A DNA stretch of 64,000 bases from assembly GCA_016721015.1 (NCBI GenBank), contig JADKJL010000012.1:310001-374000 (forward strand), in the 5' to 3' direction. Below, one piece after another: positions 49,529 through 58,785 of the stretch (its first letter is position 1; the number at the start of each line of letters is the position of its first letter). Origin of the DNA: Lysobacterales bacterium (lineage in GTDB: Bacteria > Pseudomonadota > Gammaproteobacteria > Xanthomonadales > Rhodanobacteraceae). Under the pieces are notes generated by a model that worked only from the letters and a program-made list of their open reading frames with translations, ran no database searches and had not been told where the DNA came from. A program made the translations under genes and the position numbers.

Positions 49529-52500
49529 TCAGGAAGCGACCGGTCGCTCCCGCAGAACCCTGCCCGCCAGGCCATCCCGACTGACATTGCGAATCCACCC
49601 GCGCGCGTCATCCAGCAAAGAATAAATCACCGGCAACGCCATCAAGGTCACGATCGTCGAAAACATCAAGCCTCCGACGATCGCGCGCGCCATCGGGAAG
49701 TACGGTGGGCCATCTCCGCCGACCTGCACGGTACCGATGCACAAGGGCACCATGGCGAGAATCGCTGTTCCCATCGTCATCAAAACCGGACGCAAGCGAT
49801 CCTTGCTTCCCTGCACAAGGGCTTCGGTTCGCAGCTGACCTTCGTGGCGCAGCTGGTTGATGTGCATGAGCATGACGATGCCGTTGTTCACGACCACGCC
49901 CATCAGGATCAGTATCCCGATCATTGCCATGAACGAGAACGTCGTTCCGGTCAGCCAGAACAGCCAGAACACACCGAATACCGAGAAGACAAACGTCGTC
50001 ATGATCGCAGCCGGATAGATCAGCGATTCGAACATCGCGCACATGACCACATAAACAAGCAACAACGCGATCAGAATGTTGAACATCATGCGCTGACCCG
50101 TCTCGTCGGCCCGATTGAAGGATGTTCCGAAGGTCCAGCCATAACCCGCCGGCAATGTCACTTTCTCCATTGCTGTCTCGATGCGCTTGCGTGCTTCGTC
50201 GGGCGTCGTGTCCTTGTCGACATTGGTCTGGATCTGCAACGCGGTCTGCCGATCCTGTCGGCCGATGCTTGATGCCGCGCCCTGGGTGCGCACATCGACC
50301 ATGGCCATCAGTGGCACCTGGCTGCCATCCGGTGCGCGCAACTTGTAGTCGGACATGTCATTGATGCTTTGTGCATCGGCGTTCTGGAATCGGATCCAGG
50401 TCGGGATCTGCGTATCGCCACGGCGAAAATCCTTGAGCTGTGCGCCACGCAGCGCGATTGAAACGTACTGCGCGACATCATTGGCGCTGAAGCCGTAGTT
50501 GCGCGCACGTTCGCGATCGATGTGAACGGCAACCTCACGATCCTGCGCACCCTCAACGAGACGGACATCATGCAAGCCGGGAACGCGGCTCAGCAGCGCG
50601 ATTACCGCTTCGGATTGGGCGTGCAGGGTCTCATTGGAATCACCGATCAGGGACAACTTGATACCACTGTCGTTGCCGCCACCGTTTCTGTCGAAACTTA
50701 CCGTGCCGATTGCCAGCTTGGGAAGACCCTTGCGGATGTCATCCATGATTTCGCCAGCCGTGCGCTTGGCGTCGTCGTCGTCGGTCAGCAGGATATTCGT
50801 CTGCGCATCTCCACGCTCGTTGAAGTAGCTGTAGATGTTGCGGATCTCGAACTTCGCCTTGTTGTCAGTCAGGTATTGCTCAATTCTGCCGATCGATTGC
50901 TCCAGTTGCGGCAAGCGGAAATTTCCGTTGAGTTCGTAGTTGAGTCTCAGCTCACGCGTTTCACCGGACGGAAACATGTCGGTCTTGGTTTGCGTCATCG
51001 GAATGATGCTCAGCAGCAACAAGGCAAACAGACCTGACATCGTCCAGCGCCGATGATGCAAGGTCCAGTCGATGAAACGGCCGTAGCGCCTCTGCAGACG
51101 CGTGACCGCATTCTCCTTGCCGATGAACTTGGGCGAGGGCAGCTTGGCCGACAACATCGGGATCAGGCTGACCGCGACCAGCCACGAGGCGACATGTGCA
51201 ATTGCCATCGAGATCGCCACCTGGGTCAGGTAAATCGCGATCGGCGTGCGTTCGCCAAATACATTCGGCAGGAACACGATGATGCTGGTCAACGTACCCG
51301 CGGTGATGGCCGTGCCGACGGCGCGCGTGCCTTCTACCGCGCAGAACCAGGGCTTGTCGGGAAAGCGTTCGCGATACTGGTAAATGCTTTCGACTGCCAC
51401 GACGGCGTTGTCGACAAGCATGCCGACCGCGAGCAACAGACCCATCATCGACAGGATGTTGAGACTGATGCCGAAAAAGTACATGCAGCCGAGAGTCATG
51501 ACGAAACAGATTGGAATCGCCAGCGACACCATTGCCGTCGCGCGCCAATCACGCAGGAAGAAGAACAGCACGAGAACGGAAAGAATGGTGCCTTCGATTC
51601 CGGCCTTGCCGAGCTCGCGCAGCGAATCGGTGACTCCCTTGGCCTGGTTTTGCAGAAAATAGAGCCTGAGGCCTTTCATTTCGGGCTCTTTGGAAACCTT
51701 GGCCACTTCCTCAAGGACGGCCCGCCCCACTTCGACCAGATTGGCGCTTCGCTCGCGGCTGATATCAACCGCCACGGCAGGCCGCTGATCGAGTCGACGC
51801 TCGTAGTCGAGGGTCGCCGGGCGCAGCTGTACGTCGGCGATATCACCGAGTCGCAGACCCGTATCATTGAGAACAAGATTGCGAATCTCGTCGAGAGAGC
51901 GCCACTCACCGAGCGGCTGAACGCGATAGCGCATGCCGCCGTCATGAATCAGACCCGCAGACGTCGAAAAGTTGGCATCACGCAGCAACTTGGCCAGATC
52001 GTTGAGGCTGACGTTATGCGCAGTCAATCGATCGGAGGACAGCTCAATCTGAACCTCGGGCGGCGCAACACCCTCAATCGAAACCTTGGCCACACCGGGC
52101 AGGCGTTCGAGTGGGCGCTTGAGTTTGCGATCGAGCAACTCATAGGAATTCGACAGATCGCCATCACTGGAAATGCGCAACTGCATGACCGGCTGGTCGG
52201 ACGTCGAGAACTTGAGCACGAAAAAACGTTGCAGATCATCCGGCAGATCGGCCCGAATGCCATCGATCTTGTCGCGCGCCTCGACCGCCTTCGTGGCGAC
52301 GTTCTGGCCCCATTTGAATTCGAGAAATACCTGCCCGCCATCCGCCCGCGAATTCGAGTTCATCGTCTGGATCCCGGTCAGAGTCGACAAGGCCTCCTCG
52401 ACAGGACGCACGATCGTGCGTTCGATCTCGGCCGGCGTCGATCCCGGATACGGAAGATCAATGAAAAGAAACGGGGCCTCGATGTCAGGCATGTACTCGA

Positions 52501-52600
52501 GCGGCAAACGGAAAGCCGCCAGCAGTCCGATGACGGTCATCGAAACAAAAAACATCACCGCCGTCACCGGCCGCTTGAGGCTGAGTTCGGCGAGAGTCAT
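49529..52600 (-). CDS. RND-family efflux permease (second permease)
   Basis: A 1023-residue inner-membrane pump subunit with 12 helices and two large periplasmic loops. It begins MTLAELSLKRPVTAVMFFVSMTVIGLLAAFRLPLEYMPD. In helix 4 the proton-relay pair reads Asp397-Asn398 (GMLVDNAVVAVES), where AcrB has two Asp residues; a Lys in helix 10 could not be checked. It is on the same strand as, and downstream of, the adaptor and first permease, but separated from them by element copy 2, so it may now depend on its own promoter. Confidence 0.9.
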   Translation of the reverse strand: MTLAELSLKRPVTAVMFFVSMTVIGLLAAFRLPLEYMPDIEAPFLFIDLPYPGSTPAEIERTIVRPVEEALSTLTGIQTMNSNSRADGGQVFLEFKWGQNVATKAVEARDKIDGIRADLPDDLQRFFVLKFSTSDQPVMQLRISSDGDLSNSYELLDRKLKRPLERLPGVAKVSIEGVAPPEVQIELSSDRLTAHNVSLNDLAKLLRDANFSTSAGLIHDGGMRYRVQPLGEWRSLDEIRNLVLNDTGLRLGDIADVQLRPATLDYERRLDQRPAVAVDISRERSANLVEVGRAVLEEVAKVSKEPEMKGLRLYFLQNQAKGVTDSLRELGKAGIEGTILSVLVLFFFLRDWRATAMVSLAIPICFVMTLGCMYFFGISLNILSMMGLLLAVGMLVDNAVVAVESIYQYRERFPDKPWFCAVEGTRAVGTAITAGTLTSIIVFLPNVFGERTPIAIYLTQVAISMAIAHVASWLVAVSLIPMLSAKLPSPKFIGKENAVTRLQRRYGRFIDWTLHHRRWTMSGLFALLLLSIIPMTQTKTDMFPSGETRELRLNYELNGNFRLPQLEQSIGRIEQYLTDNKAKFEIRNIYSYFNERGDAQTNILLTDDDDAKRTAGEIMDDIRKGLPKLAIGTVSFDRNGGGNDSGIKLSLIGDSNETLHAQSEAVIALLSRVPGLHDVRLVEGAQDREVAVHIDRERARNYGFSANDVAQYVSIALRGAQLKDFRRGDTQIPTWIRFQNADAQSINDMSDYKLRAPDGSQVPLMAMVDVRTQGAASSIGRQDRQTALQIQTNVDKDTTPDEARKRIETAMEKVTLPAGYGWTFGTSFNRADETGQRMMFNILIALLLVYVVMCAMFESLIYPAAIMTTFVFSVFGVFWLFWLTGTTFSFMAMIGILILMGVVVNNGIVMLMHINQLRHEGQLRTEALVQGSKDRLRPVLMTMGTAILAMVPLCIGTVQVGGDGPPYFPMARAIVGGLMFSTIVTLMALPVIYSLLDDARGWIRNVSRDGLAGRVLRERPVAS

Positions 52601-52718
52601 TTGATGTCTCCCGACGGGAGACTAATTCTTGGTGTGCTATTGCGCGCCATCCTGGAACCACTCGACTCCGTCGCCCTTGCACACGCAGGGGTCCATTCCT
52701 TTTTTTCGCCTGGAGCAC
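52601..52718. other. short spacer upstream of the second RND permease
   Basis: The only sequence outside the repeat that could hold a promoter for the downstream minus-strand permease. No clear promoter was found; a CTTTTTTTCG T-run occurs near 52700. Confidence 0.4.
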
Positions 52719-53438
52719 GCTCCTGCGGAGCGCGGCATCCCTGCCGGGGTATCACTCGCCTCCGGGCGAGCGAGTTACTTCTCTTTGAATGGCCAAAGAG
52801 AAGTAACCAAGAGAAAGGCCACCCCGATGCAGCGGTCTCCGGGCATCCTGCCCTGCGACTACGCAACGCGACTCCGGGGGTTCGCCGACAGTCCGTCCCT
52901 GGACTGACGTCGAACTGGCCCACTTCCTGTGGGCCACCCTTCGGGCTATCCCTACGCCACGTCGCCGCTGCATAGGGGCCCCATTTACTGCGCATCCTTC
53001 GCAGCAAAGACAAAGCAGATTCCCGCAAGTGCATGCTTTTGCTTTGGCTATTGATTTTCCTTCTCCTGCGCAGCGGGGGAAGGTGCCGAAGGCGGATGGG
53101 GGCGCTTTGGCTTTGGCTTTGGCTTTGGCTTTGGCTTTGGCTTTGGCTTTGGCGCGCACGATGCGCGCTTAACGGATCCCCTCGATCGCGGCGAGGTTGC
53201 GCAGGATCAGCCCGAAGGGTGGCCCACAGGAAGTGGGCCAGTTCGACGTCAGTCAATGGACGGATTGTCGGCGAACCCCGGAGCTGCCTCGCGCACCTGA
53301 AGCACAGGGAATGTGCGTAAGGCGCGATCGCGGGGTGGCCTTTCTTTTGGTTACTTTTCTTTGGCCAAACAAAGAAAAGTGACTCGCTCGCCCGGAGGCG
53401 AGTGAAAAAAGGCAGGGATGCCGCGCTCCGAAGGAGCG
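52719..53438. repeat. palindromic repeat element, copy 2 (720 bp, no clear gene)
   Basis: Same architecture as copy 1. Left end GCTCCTGCGGAGCGCGGCAT, right end the inverse (CCGCGCTCCGAAGGAGCG). Arms contain, in inverted order, CGCCTCCGGGCGAGCGAGT, GGCCAAAGAGAAGTAACC, AAGAGAAAGGCCACCCCG and, further in, CGAACTGGCCCACTTCCTG; all recur on the right side with few changes. The two arms total roughly 270 bp each. The centre has GCAGCGGGGGAAGGTGCCGA then (GCTTTG)8. It separates two RND permease genes. Confidence 0.88.
53104..53153 (+). repeat. (GCTTTG)8 hexamer array in element copy 2
   Basis: Eight uninterrupted units then GC, flanked as in copy 1 by GGATGGGGGCGC on the left and GCGC-rich sequence on the right. 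Confidence 0.95.
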
Positions 53439-53450
53439 TAATGAGTGAAG

Positions 53451-53510
53451 CATCGCGACTGAAGTCGCTCCCACGAAACAGTAAAATCGCGCCTAAAGGC
53501 GCTCCTACGA
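53451..53510. repeat. two REP-like units after element copy 2
   Basis: CATCGCGACTGAAGTCGCTC (family A, as at 38138) followed by TCGCGCCTAAAGGCGCTCCT, a second palindromic type (family B). They lie between element 2 and the end of the first RND permease gene. Confidence 0.8.
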
Positions 53511-53534
53511 AAAACCGAAAGGCGGTCGTTGAGC

Positions 53535-56500
53535 TCACGAGCGAGCCCCACTCAATTCTCCATCCGACGAATCCAAATCCTTCGAGTCCGATGAACCCCG
53601 TTCATCGACACCAACCCCTCGTGCCTTGCGCGCCCCTCGTTCAACGTAATACGCATCCGGCTTGCGATCGACCAACTCGTAGACAATCGGAATCACGATC
53701 AGGGTCAGCAGGGTCGACACGGCGAGGCCACCGATGACCGTGATCGCCATTGGCGAACGAACTTCCGATCCCTCGCCGAGGCCAATCGCCAGCGGCAGGA
53801 ATCCGAGCAAGGTTGCCAGCGTGGTCATCGCGATTGGGCGCAAACGCGATTCGGCGGCAAGGATGATCGCCTCGCGTTTGGCATGACCTTCTTCGCGCAA
53901 CTGGTTGACCCGGTCGATCAACACGATGGCGTTCTTGACAACGATGCCGGCGAGCATGATCAGACCGATGAAGACGACCACCGAGATCGGTGTGCCGGTC
54001 AGCTTGAGTGCAAGCACGGCGCCGACGAGGGCGAGCGGAATCGAGAACATGATCACGAACGGATGCACCAGCGACTCGAACTGCGAGGCCATGACCAGAT
54101 AGACAAGGAAGATCGCGAGACCAAAGGCAAACAACATTGAGCGCGTTGAAGCGTTCATCTCCTCGCCCTGCCCGCCGATATGCACGGAGACTCCTGCGGC
54201 CAATGGAGTCTTGGCGAGGATGGAATTGACCTCGGCGACCGCACTGCCAAGGTCCCCGTGGCGCAGATTGGCCGATATGATCGCCACGCGCTCCTGGTCA
54301 ACGCGATGGATTTCGCTGGGGCCTTCACTGGCGGTGACTTCGGCAACCGCAGAGAGGCGGATGGGCCGTTCGGTGCCCGGATTGACGATCAGGTTGCGGA
54401 TGTCCTCGACACTCGCACGATCGGATTCACGGACTCGCGCAAGAACGTCGATCTTTCGATCACGGAAGTTGTAGCGCGTGGCGACATCACCGCGGACCTT
54501 GCTGACTACCGCATCCGAAATTTGCCGGGTGGTCAGGCCGAGCGCGGCGGCACGATCCTGATCGAATCGGATCTGCACTTCCGGGTAACCGTCTTCAACC
54601 GTGGATTTGATGTCGGCAAACCGATCGGATTGGCCAAGCAGTCCACCCAGCTTCTTGCCGGCCGTGGTCAGCGCATCGAGGTCGTAGCCGCGGATCTCGA
54701 TTTCCAGCGGTGTCGAAAAACTGAACAATGCCGGACGCGCAAACTTGACCTGGATATCGGGGCGTGTGGCCAGGGTCGCACGCAGCGAGTTCATCGCGGC
54801 GGCCTCCTCGCGATCGCCCGAACCCGATTTCAGCGTGACCAGCAGGCGTGCGATGTTCTCGCCCGACTCGGTCGGCGTCGCGTCCAGTCGCGTGCCGGTG
54901 CCGGCGACACCATAAATCGAGGCGATATTCGGATCACGCGCATGCTGGCGCTCGATCTGCGTGACCAGCGCATCGGTGTCGGCCAAGGGTGTGCCGGGCG
55001 GCAGTTTGATAGTCGTCTCGAATCGCCCCTGGGCCAGGCTCGGAATCAGATCCATGCCGAGACTCGGAATCACGGCGAGACTGATTGCAAACGCGAGTGC
55101 CGCCGTGCCGAGCACCAGCCACGGCCGATCCATCGCGCCGGGCAGCATGCGGTGATAGACACGCGCAGAGCGATCGTAAGTGCCAACAACACGTTTGCCG
55201 GTCCAGCGCAGAACCGCACCGATCGTGCGATCGAAGCCGACAACAATCCAGTGGAACAACGCAAAAATCAATCGAGGCAATGTCTGGAAAAGGAATTCGG
55301 CGATGGCCCTGGGGATCCGCACAAGCAAACGCGCCACCGGGTTCTTCGGCAGCGCACGCGGCTCGCGAGCCGGCTCGTTGCGAAAGGCCAGCGGCGAACG
55401 GCCCTGCAGCGAGGCCATCATCGGAATCAAGGTCATCGCGACGACCAGCGAGATCAGCATCGCGAAGGTGATCGTCAGCGACTGGTCGCGGAACAACTGA
55501 CCGGCCACGCCTTCGACGAAAACCAGCGGAAAGAACACGGCGACGGTGGTCAGTGTCGAAGCCGTAACGGCCATGCTGACCTCGCTGGCACCCTTCACTG
55601 TCGCATCGAGCACGGACATGCCCTTGTCGCGCAGCCTGGCGATATTTTCGAGCACGACGATCGAATCATCGACGACCATGCCGGTCGCCAGCGCGAGCCC
55701 GCCAAGCGACATCACGTTGAGGCTGAGATCAGCCTGGCCCATGAAAAAGAACGTTGCGATCAGCGAGATCGGCAGCGACAGCGAGATGATCAGCGTGCTG
55801 CGCGCATGGCCGAGAAAGAAGAAGATCATCAGCACGGCCAGGGTGCCGCCAATCAAGGCATCGTTGCGCACGTCATCGAGCGAGTGCTGGATGAAGATGG
55901 ACTGGTCATCGATCGTGGTCAGGCTCGCACCTGGCGGCAGGGATTTCTTCAGCTGTTCGAGCTTCTGGTTGACCGCATTGGCCACCGCGACGGTATTTCC
56001 ATCGCCTTCCTTGTAGATCGCCAGCTCGATCGCCTCATGCGCATTGATGCGCACGATACCCTCGCGTTCCTTGTAGCTCTGGCTCACGTCGGCGACGTCC
56101 TTGAGCCGGATCGGAATACCGTTGTCGACCTTGACCAGCATGTCGCGCATCTGGTCGAGGTTGGTGAACTGGTTGATCGTGCGCACCAGGAAGCGCTGGC
56201 TACCCTCTTCGATGCGCCCCGCCGAGACATTCACGTTTTCGTTGCGCAAACGTGCGGCGACATCACTGACACTCAGATTGAGCTGCGCCAGTTTCTGTTG
56301 ATCGAGAGATACGCTGATCTGATCCTCCAGGCCTCCGCCAACCTTGACTGCGGCGACGCCAGCAACCGGTTCGAGTCGCTTCTTCAGTTCGTCATCGGCA
56401 AACCGGCGCAGCTGCTTCAGTTCGGCCTCGTTGAAGCCGCCGTCGGACGCCGAACCGCTCAGACCCAAACGAATGATCGGATCGGTCGAAGGATTGAAGC

Positions 56501-56882
56501 GCAGCAGGACCGGCTTCTTTGCTTCCAGCGGCAGACTGATCAGATCGAGTTTGTCGCGCGTCTCCAGACTCGCCTGCTCCATGTCCGTGCCCCAGGTGAA
56601 CTCGAGGATCACGTCCGACTGCCCGGTGCGCGAGACCGAATGGATCTTGCGCACGTTCTTGACCACGCCGAGCGCTTCCTCGACCGGCTGCGAGATGAGG
56701 TTCTCGATCTCGATCGGAGCCGCGCCTTCGTACTCGGTGCGCACGGTAAGCGTGGGATAGGAAAGGTCCGGCAGCAGGTTGACCTTGAGCCCGGACAACG
56801 CGATCAGGCCGAACAGAACCAGGGTCAACGTGGTCATGCCGATGGTGACGCGTCGACGCGTGGCGAAATCGACGATATTCAT
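53535..56882 (-). CDS. RND-family efflux permease (first permease)
   Basis: A 1115-residue inner-membrane pump starting MNIVDFATRRRVTIGMTTLTLVLFGLIALSGLKVNLLPDLSYPT. The helix-4 proton-relay pair is intact: Asp405-Asp406 in GMVVDDSIVVLEN. Between helices 6 and 7 a long basic cytosolic insertion (REPRALPKNPVARLLVRIPRA...) accounts for the extra length. The tail is polar and acidic. Its start overlaps the adaptor's stop (ATGA), so adaptor and pump are translationally coupled. No outer-membrane channel gene is in the locus. Confidence 0.93.
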   Translation of the reverse strand: MNIVDFATRRRVTIGMTTLTLVLFGLIALSGLKVNLLPDLSYPTLTVRTEYEGAAPIEIENLISQPVEEALGVVKNVRKIHSVSRTGQSDVILEFTWGTDMEQASLETRDKLDLISLPLEAKKPVLLRFNPSTDPIIRLGLSGSASDGGFNEAELKQLRRFADDELKKRLEPVAGVAAVKVGGGLEDQISVSLDQQKLAQLNLSVSDVAARLRNENVNVSAGRIEEGSQRFLVRTINQFTNLDQMRDMLVKVDNGIPIRLKDVADVSQSYKEREGIVRINAHEAIELAIYKEGDGNTVAVANAVNQKLEQLKKSLPPGASLTTIDDQSIFIQHSLDDVRNDALIGGTLAVLMIFFFLGHARSTLIISLSLPISLIATFFFMGQADLSLNVMSLGGLALATGMVVDDSIVVLENIARLRDKGMSVLDATVKGASEVSMAVTASTLTTVAVFFPLVFVEGVAGQLFRDQSLTITFAMLISLVVAMTLIPMMASLQGRSPLAFRNEPAREPRALPKNPVARLLVRIPRAIAEFLFQTLPRLIFALFHWIVVGFDRTIGAVLRWTGKRVVGTYDRSARVYHRMLPGAMDRPWLVLGTAALAFAISLAVIPSLGMDLIPSLAQGRFETTIKLPPGTPLADTDALVTQIERQHARDPNIASIYGVAGTGTRLDATPTESGENIARLLVTLKSGSGDREEAAAMNSLRATLATRPDIQVKFARPALFSFSTPLEIEIRGYDLDALTTAGKKLGGLLGQSDRFADIKSTVEDGYPEVQIRFDQDRAAALGLTTRQISDAVVSKVRGDVATRYNFRDRKIDVLARVRESDRASVEDIRNLIVNPGTERPIRLSAVAEVTASEGPSEIHRVDQERVAIISANLRHGDLGSAVAEVNSILAKTPLAAGVSVHIGGQGEEMNASTRSMLFAFGLAIFLVYLVMASQFESLVHPFVIMFSIPLALVGAVLALKLTGTPISVVVFIGLIMLAGIVVKNAIVLIDRVNQLREEGHAKREAIILAAESRLRPIAMTTLATLLGFLPLAIGLGEGSEVRSPMAITVIGGLAVSTLLTLIVIPIVYELVDRKPDAYYVERGARKARGVGVDERGSSDSKDLDSSDGELSGARS

Positions 56883-58075
56883 TGCACGCCCTCCAGCACC
56901 TGCACAGCGGTGCCGTCACGCACCGCCGAACGGCCGAGCGTGATGACGCGATCACCTTCGGCCAGGCCATCCAGCACCTCGACGTAATTCGCATCGCCGT
57001 AACCGACATTGACCACACGGCGTTTGGCGACCCAGGCAGGAATGGGCGGCGCATCCTTGCCAGGCTCAGCCTTGTTGTCGGCCGCCACCGGTTTATCCGC
57101 AGCGGCACTGGCCGCCTTGGCGGCGTCCTTTTCAGCAGCCGCTGCGGCTGCACCGGATTGCACGACAAACACCGCCGTCTCGCCGTCCTCCTCGATCAGC
57201 GCCGCGCGCGGAATGGTCGGCACATTCTCGTGCTGGGCGTAGGTAATCTCGAGACGGCCAAACATGCCCGACTTGAGTCGCGCGCTGGCATCGCGGAACT
57301 CGCAGGTAACACGGAACGTTCCGGTTGCCGCGTCGACCACCGGACTGATGCGCTGGATGCGCCCGTCGAAGGCTTGTTCTGGAATCGAATCGACGCGCAA
57401 ACGCACGACCTGATCGGCACGCAAGGTATTGAGTTCGCGCTCGGGCACATTGAGCACCGCGAGCAAGGGATCGAAATTGTCGATCTGGAACAGGGCCTGG
57501 TTGAGCTGGATGTAGTTGCCGACCTTGACCAGGCGACGCGAGATCACGCCGCTGATCGGGGCGGTGATTTGAGTGTAGGAAAGCTCGAGCTTGGCCAGTT
57601 CCCAGGTTGCCCGCTGGGTTTCGAGGTCGTAACGAATCTTGTCGTTCTGTTCGACGCTGAGCAGTTTGCGCTCGAACATCTCGTTCGATCGCCGATAGTC
57701 GTTTTCCAGCTTGCGCAACGAGGCCTCGGCCTTGGCCAGATTGAGCCGCGGATTCTCGTCATCGAGCTTGGCCAGCACCTGTCCACTCTTGACCTGATCG
57801 CCTTCCTCGACCATCAGCTTGAGCAGGACACCGCTGATCTTCGCGGCAACTTGCGCCTCGCTTTCCGGCTCCAGCGTCGCCGTACCCGAGTAGCTTGCGC
57901 TGATCGAACGCCGGGTCACTGGCACAGCCTCGACCGGTACCGACGCATCAGCCGCCGCTTGTCCCGCCTTTGCCTCGCCAGTCTGCTTGTTGCAGGACGC
58001 GAGCACAGGCACGATCAGCGCGATTGCCAGGATTACCAGGTGGCGGGGCAGAAATCTGTTGGAAAAAGAAGGCAT
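56879..58075 (-). CDS. RND periplasmic adaptor (membrane-fusion) lipoprotein
   Basis: About 398 residues from ATG 58075 (MPSFSNRFLPRHLVILAIALIVPVLASC), with lipobox LASC. The core has a barrel-sandwich half (AAKISGVLLKLMVEEGDQVKSGQVLAKLD), a coiled-coil hairpin (LAKAEASLRKLENDYRRSNEMFERKLLS) and the matching second half (ITAPISGVISRRLVKVGNYIQ). An Ala/Lys-rich insert (~310-340) interrupts the C-terminal domain. The upstream ATG at 58096 lies only a few bases from a possible -10 box, so the later start is preferred. Followed at once by the first permease. Confidence 0.9.
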   Translation of the reverse strand: MPSFSNRFLPRHLVILAIALIVPVLASCNKQTGEAKAGQAAADASVPVEAVPVTRRSISASYSGTATLEPESEAQVAAKISGVLLKLMVEEGDQVKSGQVLAKLDDENPRLNLAKAEASLRKLENDYRRSNEMFERKLLSVEQNDKIRYDLETQRATWELAKLELSYTQITAPISGVISRRLVKVGNYIQLNQALFQIDNFDPLLAVLNVPERELNTLRADQVVRLRVDSIPEQAFDGRIQRISPVVDAATGTFRVTCEFRDASARLKSGMFGRLEITYAQHENVPTIPRAALIEEDGETAVFVVQSGAAAAAAEKDAAKAASAAADKPVAADNKAEPGKDAPPIPAWVAKRRVVNVGYGDANYVEVLDGLAEGDRVITLGRSAVRDGTAVQVLEGVQ

Positions 58076-58098
58076 TAGGCAATCCAAGAATGACATGG

Positions 58099-58118
58099 TG
58101 TTATAGTAGACCATAACA
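58099..58118 (-). promoter_or_regulatory. palindrome at the promoter of the RND efflux operon
   Basis: TGTTATAGTAGACCATAACA is an inverted repeat (TGTTAT-N8-ATAACA). Read on the minus strand it contains TATAAC, a good -10 box, with CTCACA as a weak -35 18 bp upstream. Position over a promoter suggests a repressor site. No TetR, MarR or MerR gene is adjacent, so the regulator must be elsewhere. Confidence 0.45.
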
Positions 58119-58450
58119 GTATATGTGAGCAAGCATCAAACCGGCCGCAATCGGACAGCCTTGGATACATCGATCGGGAAAACGGTTTAGGCGAATGCGG
58201 AAAGGGAATCCGACTTGCCGAACGTGGATCACGTTTCACTCGCGCCACCATTCAAGTCGACTGGTTCGATCAATCGTCGGTTTTCTTCACGCGGAGACTA
58301 TTCCGGCTCGCGATCCTTGTCCTGAGCCAGTAGTCACACGTCGACACCGGGTGCCGAACTCGTCGGGCGCTGACCTTCGCCGCTCAAATCGCTATACTCC
58401 GACGCTTGCTGCAATCCCCATCCCCACCAGCCGGATCCGGAACCTTCGAG

Positions 58451-58777
58451 ATGACCCGAGCGCTGCTGCTACTCCTTGCCCTGTTTTCAGCCACCACCGT
58501 GCTTGCCCAGGATGCAAAGGGCGATCCTGCCGAAGGACGCCTGAAGGCCTATACCTGTACCGGATGCCATGGCATTACCGGATGGAAGAATGCCTATCCG
58601 AGCTATCACGTGCCGCGCATCGGCGGGCAAAACTACGATTACCTCGTCGCCGCGCTGACCGAATACAAGAAAGGCGAACGCAAGCATCCGACGATGCGTG
58701 CCCAAGGCGAAAGCCTGAGCGATGCCGACATCGCCGATATTGCCGCTTTCCTTTCCAGCCTCAACAGCGCGGAGTGA
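58451..58777 (+). CDS. c-type cytochrome, small monoheme
   Basis: A 108-residue exported protein with signal MTRALLLLLALFSATTVLAQ. The heme-binding site is CTGCHG near residue 37, and the distal methionine is probably in HPTMRAQGESLSDADIADIAAFLSS. This is the cytochrome c553/c4-like fold. The ATG at 58451 follows a leader of about 300 bp without a gene. A second cytochrome gene starts 8 bp after its stop, so the two form an operon. Confidence 0.9.
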   Translation: MTRALLLLLALFSATTVLAQDAKGDPAEGRLKAYTCTGCHGITGWKNAYPSYHVPRIGGQNYDYLVAALTEYKKGERKHPTMRAQGESLSDADIADIAAFLSSLNSAE

Positions 58778-58785
58778 GTCGAGTA

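Noticed and set aside
52752..53159. 135-codon frame with (Lys-Ala)n in element copy 2
   Set aside because: Same reason as above; no ribosome-binding site or domain, and the matching frame in copy 1 is different.
54180..56987. 935-codon open frame on the plus strand opposite the first RND permease
   Set aside because: Composition rich in His, Gln, Arg and Asp and no recognisable motif; explained by GC-rich third positions of the real gene.
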